64,000 nucleotides of DNA from Methylomonas koyamae (GCF_019669905.1 NZ_AP019777.1:3472001-3536000), one strand, 5' to 3'; positions 1-13,717 are shown, numbered from the stretch's first letter. Translations and numbers: made by a program. Notes: generated from the letters alone by a model not told the origin.

Positions 1-2
1 CC

Positions 3-134
3 GAAGCCCGTGCTCTGACCAATTTGGTCGGCAATGCAGTGGCGGCCATCGTCATCTCCCATTCGGAACGCGAGCTGGACCGGGATAAGTTGCGGGCGGA
101 ATTGAACGCCGCAGTCGGCAGCGGCCGCCACTGA
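3..134 (+). CDS. dctA: C4-dicarboxylate transporter DctA, C-terminal end (5' truncated by window)
   Basis: Only the last 43 codons are present. The reading frame contains [19 protein letters not shown], the conserved final helix of the DctA/DAACS family of proton- or sodium-coupled dicarboxylate symporters of the inner membrane. It is followed by a charged tail ([17 protein letters not shown]) typical of DctA C-termini. The frame is open to the window edge, so the gene starts upstream. The family call is fairly secure from this motif; the exact substrate (succinate, fumarate or malate) is inferred from the family. Confidence 0.8.
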   Translation, partial: EARALTNLVGNAVAAIVISHSERELDRDKLRAELNAAVGSGRH

Positions 135-393
135 TTCTACTTTGTCGGATTCCGAAAAGTGCTGACCGTAACCGCATTGGCTTAAATCCGGCCAAGCGCA
201 ACTAAGCCCATTAGCTTAATTCAGCCAAATTTCCTGGTGTTTTCATCGGCACCGACTCTAGTGTATAAAGTACAGCGACCCAAGCGGCCCGGCACCGATC
301 CGGAACATCGACCGGCCGGGTTCAGGCAATCCCGACCGCAGCGGCCGGCTGGCGCCTTCTCGGCGCCGCGGCCGCCGCCCTCCGAACCGACTA

Positions 394-4200
<3,807 letters not shown>

Positions 4201-4217
4201 TCCGAAACCGGCGGACC

Positions 4218-4832
4218 TTACTTGGCCAGACAGCCGGCCAGAAACAAACGCACCACCGGGCCGACCCATCGCTCGATTTCGGCGGCGTCCGGCGTCGGCT
4301 CCAATCCCAATTGCAAGCGCTGCAAACGCTCGCCGCGGACGGCGCTGACGAACTGGTCGGCGAGGAAATCGGGGTCGATATCGGCAATCAAACCGGCCCG
4401 CTGCTGTAAACGGAAGAACTCGGCCAGTTGCCCCAAGGTACGCTGGGGGCCCTGTTCGTAAAACTGGGTCGCCAGTTCCGGAAATCGCGGCGATTCGCCG
4501 ATCAGGATCGCCCGCATCCGCAGTACGTCGGGGCGGGTGATGCGAAACAAAAACTGGCCGGCGAAGCTGAGCAAGGCTTCCTCCGGCGGCAACTCAGGAC
4601 ATAAGCTACCGATGAACTGGTCGCTACAGCGCCGGATCAATGCGCCGAATAAGCCGGCCTTGCCGCCGAACTGGCTGTAGACGGTGCGTAACGAGACCCG
4701 CGCGTCGCGGGCGATGGTTTCCATACTCAAATTGCCGTAGCCGTGTTCCAAAAAAAGCCGCAGCGCCGCGTCGAGCAATCTGTCCCGACTTTGTTGCTCG
4801 TCGCCCTTACACGGGCGGCCACATTTAACCAT
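4218..4832 (-). CDS. TetR-family transcriptional repressor of the adjacent RND efflux operon
   Basis: A 204-residue TetR-type regulator. The N-terminal helix-turn-helix is clear (SMETIARDARVSLRTVYSQF, about residues 37-56) and is followed by an all-helical ligand-binding half. It is divergent from the RND adaptor gene with 94 bp between the two starts. That gap contains a perfect inverted repeat (4889-4904) suited to a TetR dimer. By analogy with AcrR-type systems it probably represses the pump and is released by a pump substrate; the inducer cannot be read from sequence. Confidence 0.88.
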   Translation of the reverse strand: MVKCGRPCKGDEQQSRDRLLDAALRLFLEHGYGNLSMETIARDARVSLRTVYSQFGGKAGLFGALIRRCSDQFIGSLCPELPPEEALLSFAGQFLFRITRPDVLRMRAILIGESPRFPELATQFYEQGPQRTLGQLAEFFRLQQRAGLIADIDPDFLADQFVSAVRGERLQRLQLGLEPTPDAAEIERWVGPVVRLFLAGCLAK

Positions 4833-4854
4833 GCTGTCGTACTCGCAAAAGAAA

Positions 4855-4884
4855 TTGACTTGCCAAACGATGATACCCTAGACT
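4855..4884 (+). promoter_or_regulatory. Sigma-70-type promoter of the RND operon
   Basis: TTGACT at 4855-4860 and TAGACT at 4879-4884 with an 18-bp spacer, about 43 bp upstream of the adaptor ATG. The operator palindrome begins 5 bp after the -10 box, so a bound repressor would cover the transcription start. Confidence 0.55.
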
Positions 4885-4888
4885 AAAC

Positions 4889-4904
4889 GGTAATAGATAT
4901 TACC
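4889..4904. promoter_or_regulatory. Probable TetR operator (GGTAATA-GA-TATTACC)
   Basis: A perfect 7-bp inverted repeat with a 2-bp centre, located between tetR and the pump genes at the expected +1 region of the pump promoter. Position and symmetry fit the binding of a TetR dimer; binding itself is inferred. Confidence 0.6.
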
Positions 4905-4926
4905 ATTTTATTTCAGGGGAACGGGC

Positions 4927-6144
4927 ATGGCATTCATGATGGAATCAGCAACGGCAATTCGGCCGGGAAACTCCGCGGCGTTAACAGGACGCGCCCGATT
5001 TGCCGGCCTCTGCCTCCTGGCCGCAACGCTGCAACTGGTCCTGTCGGGTTGCGGCGATTCCGCTACCCCCGGCAACGCCGCACCGGCGATGCCGCCGGCC
5101 AACGTCAAAATCGCGCAGCCTCTAAGTCGGGAAACCAGCGACTGGGACGAATACACCGGCCGGATCGAAGCCGTCAACGCAGTGGATGTGCGCGCCCGCA
5201 TCGGCGGCTATTTGGAAAAGGTCAATTTCCGCGCCGGCGATAAGGTCAAAAAAGGCGATCTGCTGTTTCTGATCGACCAGAAACCGTTACAAGCGCAATT
5301 GAATTTCGCCAACGCCGAACTGGAGCGGGCCAAAACCAAGCGCGAACTGGCGATAAACGATCTGGCCCGCGCCGAGAATCTATTCAAAGCCAAGGCCATT
5401 TCCGCCGAAGAATACGACGCCCGCAGCAAAGGCCTGCGCGAAGCCGCTGCCGCCGTGGTTTCCGCCGAAGCCAGCGCCTACGCCGCCAAATTGAATCTGG
5501 AATACACCGAAATCCGCGCCCCGATCAGCGGCCGGGTCGGTCGGGAATTGTTGACGGTCGGCAATCTGGTCAAAGCCGACGACACCTTGTTAACCCAAAT
5601 GGTATCCACCGATCCGATCTACGTTTACGTCGATGCCGACGAGCAATCGGTGCTGAAATACCGGCGCCAGGCTAAGCGGGACGGCAGCGTTAGCGCCGAT
5701 CTGCATGGCGCGGCGGTGGAAGCGGCAGTGGCCGACGAGGACGGATTTCCGCACCAGGGCAAACTGGACTACATCGCTCCGCGCGCCGATGCCGCCACCG
5801 GTACTTTGACCCTGCGCGGCGTGTTCCCGAATCCGGATGAACTGCTCAGCCCCGGTTTCTTCGCCCGCTTGCGCCTGAAAGGTTCGGCGGCTTACCCGGC
5901 GCTGTTGGTGCCGGACCGTGCTATCGGCGCCGACCAAGCCCAGCGCTTCGTCTGGGTGGTCAACGCCAACAACCAGGCCGAGTACCGGCCGGTCAAGCCC
6001 GGCGCCCGCATCGGCCAACTGCGCGTGGTGCGCGACGGCTTGAAAGCCGAGGATTGGGTCGTCGTCGAAGGCTTGCAAAAACTGCGGCCCGGCGCGACGG
6101 TCAACCCGGAAAAAATCGCACTCGACGGCCAGGGAGGCCAATAA
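4927..6144 (+). CDS. RND efflux periplasmic adaptor subunit (membrane fusion protein)
   Basis: A 405-residue adaptor linking the inner-membrane pump to the outer-membrane channel. It has an N-terminal signal-like helix ending in a lipobox-like LVLSGC, so it is probably a lipoprotein like AcrA and MexE. A lipoyl/barrel-sandwich domain (VRARIGGYLEKVNFRAGDKV) is interrupted by a long alpha-hairpin rich in Ala, Glu and Lys, followed by beta-barrel and membrane-proximal domains. ATG at 4927 is preceded by a GGGGAAC ribosome site. The gene is 3 bp from the permease, so the three genes form one operon. The subfamily looks MexE-like; substrates are not predictable. Confidence 0.92.
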   Translation: MAFMMESATAIRPGNSAALTGRARFAGLCLLAATLQLVLSGCGDSATPGNAAPAMPPANVKIAQPLSRETSDWDEYTGRIEAVNAVDVRARIGGYLEKVNFRAGDKVKKGDLLFLIDQKPLQAQLNFANAELERAKTKRELAINDLARAENLFKAKAISAEEYDARSKGLREAAAAVVSAEASAYAAKLNLEYTEIRAPISGRVGRELLTVGNLVKADDTLLTQMVSTDPIYVYVDADEQSVLKYRRQAKRDGSVSADLHGAAVEAAVADEDGFPHQGKLDYIAPRADAATGTLTLRGVFPNPDELLSPGFFARLRLKGSAAYPALLVPDRAIGADQAQRFVWVVNANNQAEYRPVKPGARIGQLRVVRDGLKAEDWVVVEGLQKLRPGATVNPEKIALDGQGGQ

Positions 6145-6147
6145 GCC

Positions 6148-9100
6148 ATGGATAAATTCAGCCATTTTTTCATCGACCGGCCGATCTTCGCCTCGGTGTT
6201 GTCGATTGTGATCGTACTGGTCGGCGGCCTGGCGCTGATCGGCCTGCCGATTGCCCAATATCCGGAAATCGCCCCGCCCACTGTCGTCGTCACCGCCACC
6301 TACCCCGGCGCCAACGCCAAAGTCGTCGCCGAAACGGTGGCGACGCCGGTCGAGCAGGAAGTCAACGGCGTCGAGGACATGCTGTACATGTCGTCGCAAT
6401 CGACCAACAGCGGCGTGATGGCGTTGACCATCACCTTCAAGCCCGGCACCAACCTGGACAAAGCCCAGGTGTTGGTGCAAAACCGGGTGGCGCTGGCCGA
6501 ACCCAAACTGCCGGAAGAAGTGCGCCGCCAAGGTCTGAGCGTGAAAAAGCGCAGCCCGGACCTGAGCCTGGTGGTCAATCTGGTATCGCCGGATAAACGC
6601 TACGACAGCGTTTACATGAGCAACTACGCACTGCTGCAAGTCCGCGATACGCTGGCCCGGCTACCCGGCGTCGGCGATATTCTGTTGTTCGGCGCCCGCG
6701 ACTACAGCATGCGCTTATGGCTGAACCCGGAAAAAATCGCCGCCCGCAATCTGAGCGCGGCCGAAGTGGTCAATGCCGTGCGCGAGCAAAACGTGCAGGT
6801 CGCGGCCGGCGTAGTCGGCCAGCAACCGTCGCCGACCGCGGCCGAATACCAATACACGGTCAGCACGCTGGGCCGCCTGAGCGATCCGGAACAGTTCGGC
6901 GAAATCGTGATCAGACCCGGCGACAACGGCCAGGTCACCAAGCTTAAAGACGTGGCCCGCATCGAACTCGGCGCCAAAGATTACAACTCCGGCCTGTTCC
7001 TGGACGGCGAAGAAACCGTCGGTCTGGCGATTTTCCAATTGCCCGGCTCCAACGCCATCGATACCAAAAAAGCCGTGGTCGACGCGATGGAAAAACTGAA
7101 AACCCGCTTCCCGGAAGGCCTGGATTATGTGCTGGTCTACGACACCGTCGTGTTCGTCCAGCAATCGATCGACGCCGTGGTCAAGACTTTGTTCGAAGCG
7201 CTGGGCTTGGTGGTGTTGGTGGTCATCGTGTTCCTGCAAAACTGGCGGGCGGCGGTGATTCCGTTGCTGGCGGTGCCGGTGTCGTTGATCGGCGCTTTTG
7301 CGGTGATGGCCGGCTTGGGTTTGTCGTTAAATACCCTGTCGTTGTTCGGCCTAGTATTGGCGATCGGGATCGTGGTCGACGATGCCATCGTCGTGGTCGA
7401 AAACGTCGAACGCCATATTTCCGAGGGCATGCACGCCCGCGAAGCCACCCGCCTGGCGATGAGCGAAGTGATAGGGCCGGTCGTTGCCACGGCCTTGGTA
7501 CTGGTCGCGGTATTCGTCCCGACCGCGTTCATCACCGGCGTGTCCGGCGCGTTTTACAAACAGTTTGCCTTGACCATTGCCGTGTCGACGGTAATCTCGG
7601 CCTTCAACTCGCTGACCTTGAGCCCTGCGCTTTGCGCCCTGTTGCTGGACCGGGCCCACGAAAACAAGGATGCCTTTACCAAGCTGTTCGATAAATTATT
7701 CGGCTGGTTCTTTGTTGGCTTCAACCGCTTTTTCGAGCGTTTCAGCCTGGGATATTCCAGACTGGTCGGCCGCCTGATCCGGATGGTGGCGGTAGTCTTG
7801 GTGCTTTATGTCGGCCTGAACGGCCTGAACTTCTTGGCCTTCGAAAAAGTGCCGACCGGTTTCATACCGGACCAGGACCAGGGCTATCTGATTTTGTACG
7901 CGCAGTTGCCGGACGCAGCGTCGTTGGCGCGTACCAAAGACGTGGTGCAACAAGCCAGCAAAATCGTGCTGGATACCGAAGGCGTCAGCCATATCAACGC
8001 CTACGCCGGCTGGTCGATTCTGAGCGGCGCCAACCAATCCAACGTCGCAACCATGTTCGCCCGGCTGGATTCGTTCGACAGCCGCGCCCACCGTCCGGAT
8101 TTGCATGCCTCGCAAGTCGTCAAAACCCTGAACCAGCGGCTGGCGGCCATCCCCAACGCCCGCATTGCCGTGTTCACACCGCCGCCGATTCGCGGCATGA
8201 GCTCGGTCGGCGGTTTTAAATTGCAGGTACAGGACCGCAATAACGCCGGCATCGACGAGCTGCAAAAAGTCGCCGGGGAAATGATCGAAAAAGGCAACCA
8301 GCAACCGGGCTTGGTCGGTTTATTCACCACCTTCCGCGCCGGCGTGCCGCAATTGTTCGTCGACGTCGACCGCACCCAGGTTAAATCGATGAACGTACCG
8401 TTGAAGGACGTGTTCGACACCTTGCAGATTTATTTGGGTTCGTTGTACGTCAACGATTTCAATATCTTCGGCCGTACTTACCAGGTTACGTCCCAGGCCG
8501 ACGCCGATTTCCGGATGCTACCTAGCGACATCACCGAGCTCAAGACCAAAAATCTGAGCGGCGGCATGGTGCCGTTGGGCGCGGTCGCCGACGTCAAGGA
8601 AATCAGCGGTCCGGACAAAATCACCCGCTACAACATGTACACCGCCGCCGAAATCAACGGCAGCACGCTGCCCGGCGTCAGCTCCGGCGATGCCATCGAA
8701 AAAATGAGCCGGGTGTTGCGCGACAACCTACCGCCCGGCTTTGATTTCGAATGGACCGAACTCAGCTTGCAGCAAGTGCTGGCCGGTAACGTCGCATTGT
8801 TGGTGTTTCCGCTCAGCGTGATTTTCGTGTTCCTGGCCCTGGCCGCGCAATACGAAAGCTGGGCGCTGCCGTTCGCGGTCATTCTGATCGTGCCGATGTG
8901 TATTCTGTCGTCGATGACGGGGGTCTGGATCGGCGGCATGGATAACAACATCTTTACCCAGATCGGCTTCATCGTCTTGGTCGGTCTGGCCAGCAAGAAC
9001 GCGATTTTGATCGTCGAGTTTGCCAAGCACCGCCAGGAATCGGGCCTGACGCGTTTCGAAGCGGCCGTCGAGGCGGCACGGATTCGCTTGCGGCCGATTT

Positions 9101-9321
9101 TGATGACCTCGTTCGCTTTCGTGATGGGCGTATTTCCGCTGGTGGTCGCCAAAGGCGCCGGCGCCGAATCGCGGCATTTGCTGGGTACCGCGGTATTCAG
9201 CGGCATGATCGGCGTGACGGTTTTCGGTTTGCTGCTGACGCCGGTGTTTTTCGTCGCGGTACAAGGGCTGGCCGGCAAATTGCGCCGCAATACCAACGTT
9301 CAACACGCCAACGAGGAGTAG
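6148..9321 (+). CDS. RND efflux permease (AcrB/MexF, HAE1 type)
   Basis: A 1057-residue proton-driven trimeric exporter of the inner membrane. It has the standard HAE1 layout: TM1 (FIDRPIFASVLSIVIVLVGG), a large periplasmic porter/docking loop, TM2-6, TM7, a second loop and TM8-12. The proton-relay pair is visible as the DD of GIVVDDAIVVVENVER in TM4. Length is normal for AcrB/MexF. It lies between adaptor and outer-membrane factor in a complete tripartite operon under the divergent TetR. Such pumps export hydrophobic drugs or metabolites. Confidence 0.95.
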   Translation: MDKFSHFFIDRPIFASVLSIVIVLVGGLALIGLPIAQYPEIAPPTVVVTATYPGANAKVVAETVATPVEQEVNGVEDMLYMSSQSTNSGVMALTITFKPGTNLDKAQVLVQNRVALAEPKLPEEVRRQGLSVKKRSPDLSLVVNLVSPDKRYDSVYMSNYALLQVRDTLARLPGVGDILLFGARDYSMRLWLNPEKIAARNLSAAEVVNAVREQNVQVAAGVVGQQPSPTAAEYQYTVSTLGRLSDPEQFGEIVIRPGDNGQVTKLKDVARIELGAKDYNSGLFLDGEETVGLAIFQLPGSNAIDTKKAVVDAMEKLKTRFPEGLDYVLVYDTVVFVQQSIDAVVKTLFEALGLVVLVVIVFLQNWRAAVIPLLAVPVSLIGAFAVMAGLGLSLNTLSLFGLVLAIGIVVDDAIVVVENVERHISEGMHAREATRLAMSEVIGPVVATALVLVAVFVPTAFITGVSGAFYKQFALTIAVSTVISAFNSLTLSPALCALLLDRAHENKDAFTKLFDKLFGWFFVGFNRFFERFSLGYSRLVGRLIRMVAVVLVLYVGLNGLNFLAFEKVPTGFIPDQDQGYLILYAQLPDAASLARTKDVVQQASKIVLDTEGVSHINAYAGWSILSGANQSNVATMFARLDSFDSRAHRPDLHASQVVKTLNQRLAAIPNARIAVFTPPPIRGMSSVGGFKLQVQDRNNAGIDELQKVAGEMIEKGNQQPGLVGLFTTFRAGVPQLFVDVDRTQVKSMNVPLKDVFDTLQIYLGSLYVNDFNIFGRTYQVTSQADADFRMLPSDITELKTKNLSGGMVPLGAVADVKEISGPDKITRYNMYTAAEINGSTLPGVSSGDAIEKMSRVLRDNLPPGFDFEWTELSLQQVLAGNVALLVFPLSVIFVFLALAAQYESWALPFAVILIVPMCILSSMTGVWIGGMDNNIFTQIGFIVLVGLASKNAILIVEFAKHRQESGLTRFEAAVEAARIRLRPILMTSFAFVMGVFPLVVAKGAGAESRHLLGTAVFSGMIGVTVFGLLLTPVFFVAVQGLAGKLRRNTNVQHANEE

Positions 9322-9326
9322 TTGCC

Positions 9327-10775
9327 ATGAATCCTAGTTTGAAACTTAGCGCGTTGGCTCAAGCCATGCTCGCTGGCGCCCTGCTGGCCGGTTGCGCGGT
9401 CGGCCCGGATTACCGAACCCCGGCCACGGCCGATTTGCCTGGCCAATTCGCCAATGCGCCCGCGCCGTTATTTTCGGCGGACAGCAGCGAGGTGGCTTGG
9501 TGGAAATTGTTCAATGACAGCTTGCTGGAAAATCTGGTCGAACAAAGCCTGCACCACAACCGCGATTTGCAAGCCGCCAAAGCCAATCTGGCCGAGGCTA
9601 GGGCCTTGTATCTGGAATCCGGCCTGAGCCTGCTGCCGACCGTTACCTCGCGCGCCAGCTATAACGAACAGAAACGCAGCGCCGGCTCGTTGAACAACCG
9701 AGCTTTCGTGCCGCGCGAATTGAAGCTGTACAGCATGGGCTTCGACGCGTCGTGGGAATTGGATTTCTTCGGCCGGGTCCGGCGTAGCGTCGAAGCCGCC
9801 GACAACCAGGTCGCCGCCGAGGAAGCCAGTCTGCGCGATGTCGAAGTCAGCCTGGTCGGCGAAGTCGCCCGCAATTATTTTGCGCTGCGCGGCCTGCAAC
9901 ACCAGTTGGCCGTAGCGCAACGTAATGCCGAAAACCAGGCGCAAACCCTGGAAATCACTCGGGTTAAGTTCGAAAACGGCCGCGGTACCGAGCTGGATAC
10001 TTCGCGCGCCGAAGCGCAATTGCAAAGCACCCGTGCCGGCATTCCGCCTTTGGAGACCGCCATTCGCCAAGCCATCCACCGCTTGAGCGTATTGAGCGGA
10101 CAAATGCCGGATGCATTGACTACGACGTTAAGCGCCCACCAATCGTTACCCAAAGCCCCGGAAACCATCCGCATCGGCGATCCGGCGCAACTGCTGCGGC
10201 GGCGGCCGGACATTCGCATGGCGGAGCGCAATCTAGCCGCCGCGACCGCGCAAATCGGCGTCGCCACCGCCGATCTGTTTCCGCGGGTAACCTTCGTCGG
10301 CAGCATCTCGCTGGAAGGCAACACCTTGACCAACTTGGTCGCGCCGGGCGGCGATGCCTATTCGATCGGTCCGCGCATCACCTGGGCCGCATTCGACCTG
10401 GGCCGGGTCTATGCCCGGATCAAAGCCGCCGACGCTCGCGCCGAGGCCGGTCTGGCCCAGTACGAGCAAACCGTGCTGAACGCGTTGGAGGAAACCGAAA
10501 ACAGTCTGGTGGCCTACCGGCAAGAATTGAGCCGCCGCGCCGACTTAGCCAAAGCCGCTACCGCCAGCGCCAAGGCGCGCGAGCTGGCGCAACTGCGTTA
10601 TCAGGAAGGCATCAGCGATTTTCTGACCGTACTCGATGCCGAACAGCGGCTGTTGCAGGACCAAAGCCAATTGGCGCAAAGCGAAACCGCCGCAGCGACG
10701 GCGCTGGCTGCGGTGTACAAGGCACTGGGCGGCGGTTGGGAAACGGCCGCCGAAGCGGTTAGCGCCGGCGAATAA
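9327..10775 (+). CDS. Outer-membrane efflux channel, NodT/OprM family lipoprotein
   Basis: A 482-residue TolC-superfamily outer-membrane factor. The N-terminus has a signal peptide with lipobox LLAGC, followed by VGPDYRTP, the typical start of NodT/OprM/CusC proteins. Two repeated helical-hairpin halves follow (QSLHHNRDLQAAKANLAEAR; later LLRRRPDIRMAERNLAAATAQ). It starts 5 bp after the permease stop and completes the pump. The final residues overlap no other gene, and a GC-rich hairpin follows at 10823-10841. Confidence 0.93.
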   Translation: MNPSLKLSALAQAMLAGALLAGCAVGPDYRTPATADLPGQFANAPAPLFSADSSEVAWWKLFNDSLLENLVEQSLHHNRDLQAAKANLAEARALYLESGLSLLPTVTSRASYNEQKRSAGSLNNRAFVPRELKLYSMGFDASWELDFFGRVRRSVEAADNQVAAEEASLRDVEVSLVGEVARNYFALRGLQHQLAVAQRNAENQAQTLEITRVKFENGRGTELDTSRAEAQLQSTRAGIPPLETAIRQAIHRLSVLSGQMPDALTTTLSAHQSLPKAPETIRIGDPAQLLRRRPDIRMAERNLAAATAQIGVATADLFPRVTFVGSISLEGNTLTNLVAPGGDAYSIGPRITWAAFDLGRVYARIKAADARAEAGLAQYEQTVLNALEETENSLVAYRQELSRRADLAKAATASAKARELAQLRYQEGISDFLTVLDAEQRLLQDQSQLAQSETAAATALAAVYKALGGGWETAAEAVSAGE

Positions 10776-11086
10776 AGCCCGGATTGGCCGCCGCGATCCC
10801 GAGCCGGCCGGCCGATAACGCCGCCGCCGGCTGCCGGCGGCAACCGTTTCCGGGCGGAACCGTTCGTTCGCCCGGCCACATTTTCCAGGCATCGTCAACT
10901 GGCGTGCCGACATATTGCCCAGCCGTCTTCCGGCATGCTAACCTGCCGACCCTTGTTTGAAATATCTAAAAATTTCAAATATTTCTCCGCAAAAACTAGA
11001 ATCTTGCGCATATACGATCTTTCGCTACAGTTATCATAATCCGTTCACAATTGCCGCATCGTTAGGTTTTGCCCGCCCTGCCCGCC
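10776..11086. other. Intergenic region: GC-rich hairpin and AT-rich upstream region of the TonB receptor
   Basis: Holds no convincing gene. A perfect hairpin (GCCGCCGGC-t-GCCGGCGGC, 10823-10841) lies 48 bp after the efflux operon; it lacks a strong T tract, so termination is only possible. An AT-rich stretch further on contains the inverted repeat TTTGAAAT-N8-ATTTCAAA (10956-10979), about 108 bp before the receptor start, a candidate regulator site of unknown identity. Confidence 0.4.
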
Positions 11087-13096
11087 ATGAATAAATCTCT
11101 TTCTTTATTTCGGATCGCAACGGCATTGCTGGCCTGGCTACCGGATAGCCTGCACGCCGAAACCGACCTGACCGATCTGAATCTGGAAGAACTGCTGGCG
11201 GTAAAAATCACTTCGGTGGCAAAAAAAGTGCAGCCCTTGCAGGATTCGGCGGCGGCGGTATTCGTCATCAGCGACGAAGATATCAAGCGCTCCGGCGCCA
11301 CCAGCATCCCCGACGCACTGCGGTTGGCGCCGGGCATCGACGTCGGCCGGATCGACTCCAACAAGTGGGCGGTCAGTGCGCGCGGTTTCAACGGCCGTTT
11401 CGCCAATAAATTGCTGGTGCTGATCGACGGTAGAAGCTTGTACACGCCGGCATTCGCCGGCGTGTATTGGGAATTGCAGGACGTGATGCTGGAAGACGTC
11501 GAGCGCATCGAAGTCATCCGCGGTTCCGGCGCGGCCTTGTGGGGCGCCAATGCCGTCAACGGCGTGGTCAACATCATCACCAAACATAGCGCCGACACCC
11601 AGGGCGGCTTGCTCAGCGCCGGCGGCGGCAGCGAGGAACTCGGCTTCGGCGCCTTCCGCTACGGCAAGCAAATCAACGCCTCGACCAGTGCCAGGGCCTA
11701 TCTGAAAGGTTTCGAGCGGGATGCGTTGGCCCGCTCCGCCGGCCAGAGCGCCGGCGATGCCTGGAACAAAATGCAGGGCGGCTTCCGCCTCGATTCCGAC
11801 CTGTCCGACGCCGATTCGCTGACGCTACAAGGCGACATGTACGCTGCCGACCTGAACCAACAACTGCTGCTCGCCGCATTGGCCGCGCCTTACCGGCAAA
11901 CGGTCGGCGACCGGTCGATGGCCAGCGGCGGCAATATTATCAGCCGCTGGCAGCACACTTTCTCGGACACGTCGAGCAGCACGCTACAACTGTATTTCGA
12001 TAGCTACAACCGGCGCGAAGCCTATATCGAAGAGGAACGCCATACCGGCGACCTGGATTTTCAACACCGCTTCGCGCTGAACGATTGGAACGACATTATC
12101 TGGGGCTTGGGTTTCCGCTACTCATCTTCCGACGTCACGGATATCTATCCGGATCTGATTTCCTTCAATCCGACCGACCGCGACAACAGCTATTACAGCG
12201 GCTTTGTGCAAGACCAACTGACGCTGGTAGACGATACGCTTTGGCTGACGCTGGGCTCGAAACTGGAACACAACGATTTCACCGGCTTCGAAGTGCAGCC
12301 CACGGCGCGCTTGATGTGGGGGCCGCACCCGAACCACCGCCTGTGGGGCGCGATATCGCGCGGGGTACGGATTCCGTCGCGGGTCGACGCCGATATGAGC
12401 TTGGTGGGCCAAACTCTGCCGCCATTTACCGGCCAAAATGCAACGCCGTTTCCATTGGCGCTTGCCGTGATGGGTTCGCAAACTTACCAGGCCGAACAAT
12501 TGCTGGCATACGAAGTCGGTTACCGCTTCAGTCCGAATCCGGCCTTTTCGTTGGATATCGCCGGCTTCTATAACAACTACAGTACGCTTCGTTCATACCA
12601 ACCCAGCGCCATTGACACCTCGCAACTGCCGGCCTATCTGCGCCAGCCGTTTTACATCGACAACGGCGGCGCCGGCCGTACTTACGGTATCGAAACCTCG
12701 GTCGTTATGAAAATGCTGGACTGGTGGCGTTGGGACGTCAGCTACAGTGCGCTGAAAAGCGAACTCAGCAGCAACGCCTATTACCGGGAAGCGATCTCGC
12801 CGCAGCATAAACTTTCGTTGCGGGCGGCATTGAATCCGGTATCCGACGTGACGCTGGACGCCTGGCTGCGCTACGTCGACAACGCCAGCGCCTTCACGCT
12901 GGCCGGGCCGGCCTACATCCGCTCCTATACCACGCTGGATTTACGGCTGGGATGGAAGTTGAACCGCGCGGTGGAACTGGCGCTGGTCGGCCAGAATCTG
13001 CTGGATAACCGCCATTTGGAGTACATCCAAGAATCGTTCACCCTGCCGACAGAAGTTCAGCGCGGCGTTTACGGCAAAATCACCTGGGAGTTTTAG
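11087..13096 (+). CDS. TonB-dependent outer-membrane receptor
   Basis: A receptor of about 669 residues for energised uptake across the outer membrane. A signal peptide (MNKSLSLFRIATALLAWLPDSLHA) is followed directly by the plug domain (SVAKKVQPLQDSAAAVFVIS; VERIEVIRGSGAALWGANAVNGVVNIIT). The C-terminal beta-barrel ends in an aromatic residue (ITWEF), as expected for BAM-inserted proteins. The ATG at 11087 is chosen over an in-frame TTG at 11069 because it begins the signal peptide. There is no STN signalling domain, unlike the receptor at 13929-16322. The plug resembles vitamin B12/colicin-I-type receptors; the ligand is unknown. Confidence 0.88.
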   Translation: MNKSLSLFRIATALLAWLPDSLHAETDLTDLNLEELLAVKITSVAKKVQPLQDSAAAVFVISDEDIKRSGATSIPDALRLAPGIDVGRIDSNKWAVSARGFNGRFANKLLVLIDGRSLYTPAFAGVYWELQDVMLEDVERIEVIRGSGAALWGANAVNGVVNIITKHSADTQGGLLSAGGGSEELGFGAFRYGKQINASTSARAYLKGFERDALARSAGQSAGDAWNKMQGGFRLDSDLSDADSLTLQGDMYAADLNQQLLLAALAAPYRQTVGDRSMASGGNIISRWQHTFSDTSSSTLQLYFDSYNRREAYIEEERHTGDLDFQHRFALNDWNDIIWGLGFRYSSSDVTDIYPDLISFNPTDRDNSYYSGFVQDQLTLVDDTLWLTLGSKLEHNDFTGFEVQPTARLMWGPHPNHRLWGAISRGVRIPSRVDADMSLVGQTLPPFTGQNATPFPLALAVMGSQTYQAEQLLAYEVGYRFSPNPAFSLDIAGFYNNYSTLRSYQPSAIDTSQLPAYLRQPFYIDNGGAGRTYGIETSVVMKMLDWWRWDVSYSALKSELSSNAYYREAISPQHKLSLRAALNPVSDVTLDAWLRYVDNASAFTLAGPAYIRSYTTLDLRLGWKLNRAVELALVGQNLLDNRHLEYIQESFTLPTEVQRGVYGKITWEF

Positions 13097-13201
13097 ACCC
13101 CCACCGCACCGCCCGCTAGGCCGTAATGCGCGGCCGCAGCCGCCCGTCTAAACGCCGGCGTGGCCGGCAGACTTTGTCTGCTAAGCGATATCAATCGGCG
13201 G

Positions 13202-13717
13202 TTAGCGGTTGCCGCAAACATGCTCGCCTTGAGCCCGCAGAAAACCGAGCTGTTTCCGGACGATGCGATCGACCTGCTTTGCGGTAATGCGTTCTTCCGC
13301 GGCGGCCTCGCGGCAGGTTTTGCCGTCGACGCGGCATGCCAGCAACAATTGCCGCTGCGGCAAAGGGAGTTGCGCCAAGCCGTTCAGAAAACTCCGCCAG
13401 GCTTGCCGACCGGCCAGGATTGCGTCCGGCTGCGGCCGCGGGCATGCCCAGTCTTCGTCGATGTCGCCTCCGTCCCATTGCCCGCGCCGCGCCGCCATAC
13501 GGGCATGATCCAAGGCCAGATTGCCGGCCACCCGGTACAAAAACGCCCGCGGGTTGGAAATTCCGTCACCGGTTTCGAGCCGGGCGATACGGATAAAAGT
13601 GTCTTGCAGCAAGTCGGCGGCGGTATCGGGGCAATTGACTTGGCGCAGCAGATATTGGCGCAGTTCGGCTTGATGGCGCAAAAAGGCGGCGGTGAGCGGG
13701 GGATGGTTGGTGTTCAT
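13202..13717 (-). CDS. ECF RNA polymerase sigma factor, FecI-like, without adjacent FecR
   Basis: A 171-residue group IV sigma factor. Region 2 is visible as DTAADLLQDTFIRIARLE followed by NPRAFLYRVAGNLALDHAR; region 4 as LPLPQRQLLLACRVDGKTCREAAAEERITAKQVDRIVRK. It lies on the same strand and 211 bp downstream of an STN-type TonB receptor, which in turn follows a complete fecI-fecR pair. It has no anti-sigma gene of its own nearby. It may share the FecR at 16596-17657 or respond to another input; this is unresolved. Confidence 0.85.
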   Translation of the reverse strand: MNTNHPPLTAAFLRHQAELRQYLLRQVNCPDTAADLLQDTFIRIARLETGDGISNPRAFLYRVAGNLALDHARMAARRGQWDGGDIDEDWACPRPQPDAILAGRQAWRSFLNGLAQLPLPQRQLLLACRVDGKTCREAAAEERITAKQVDRIVRKQLGFLRAQGEHVCGNR

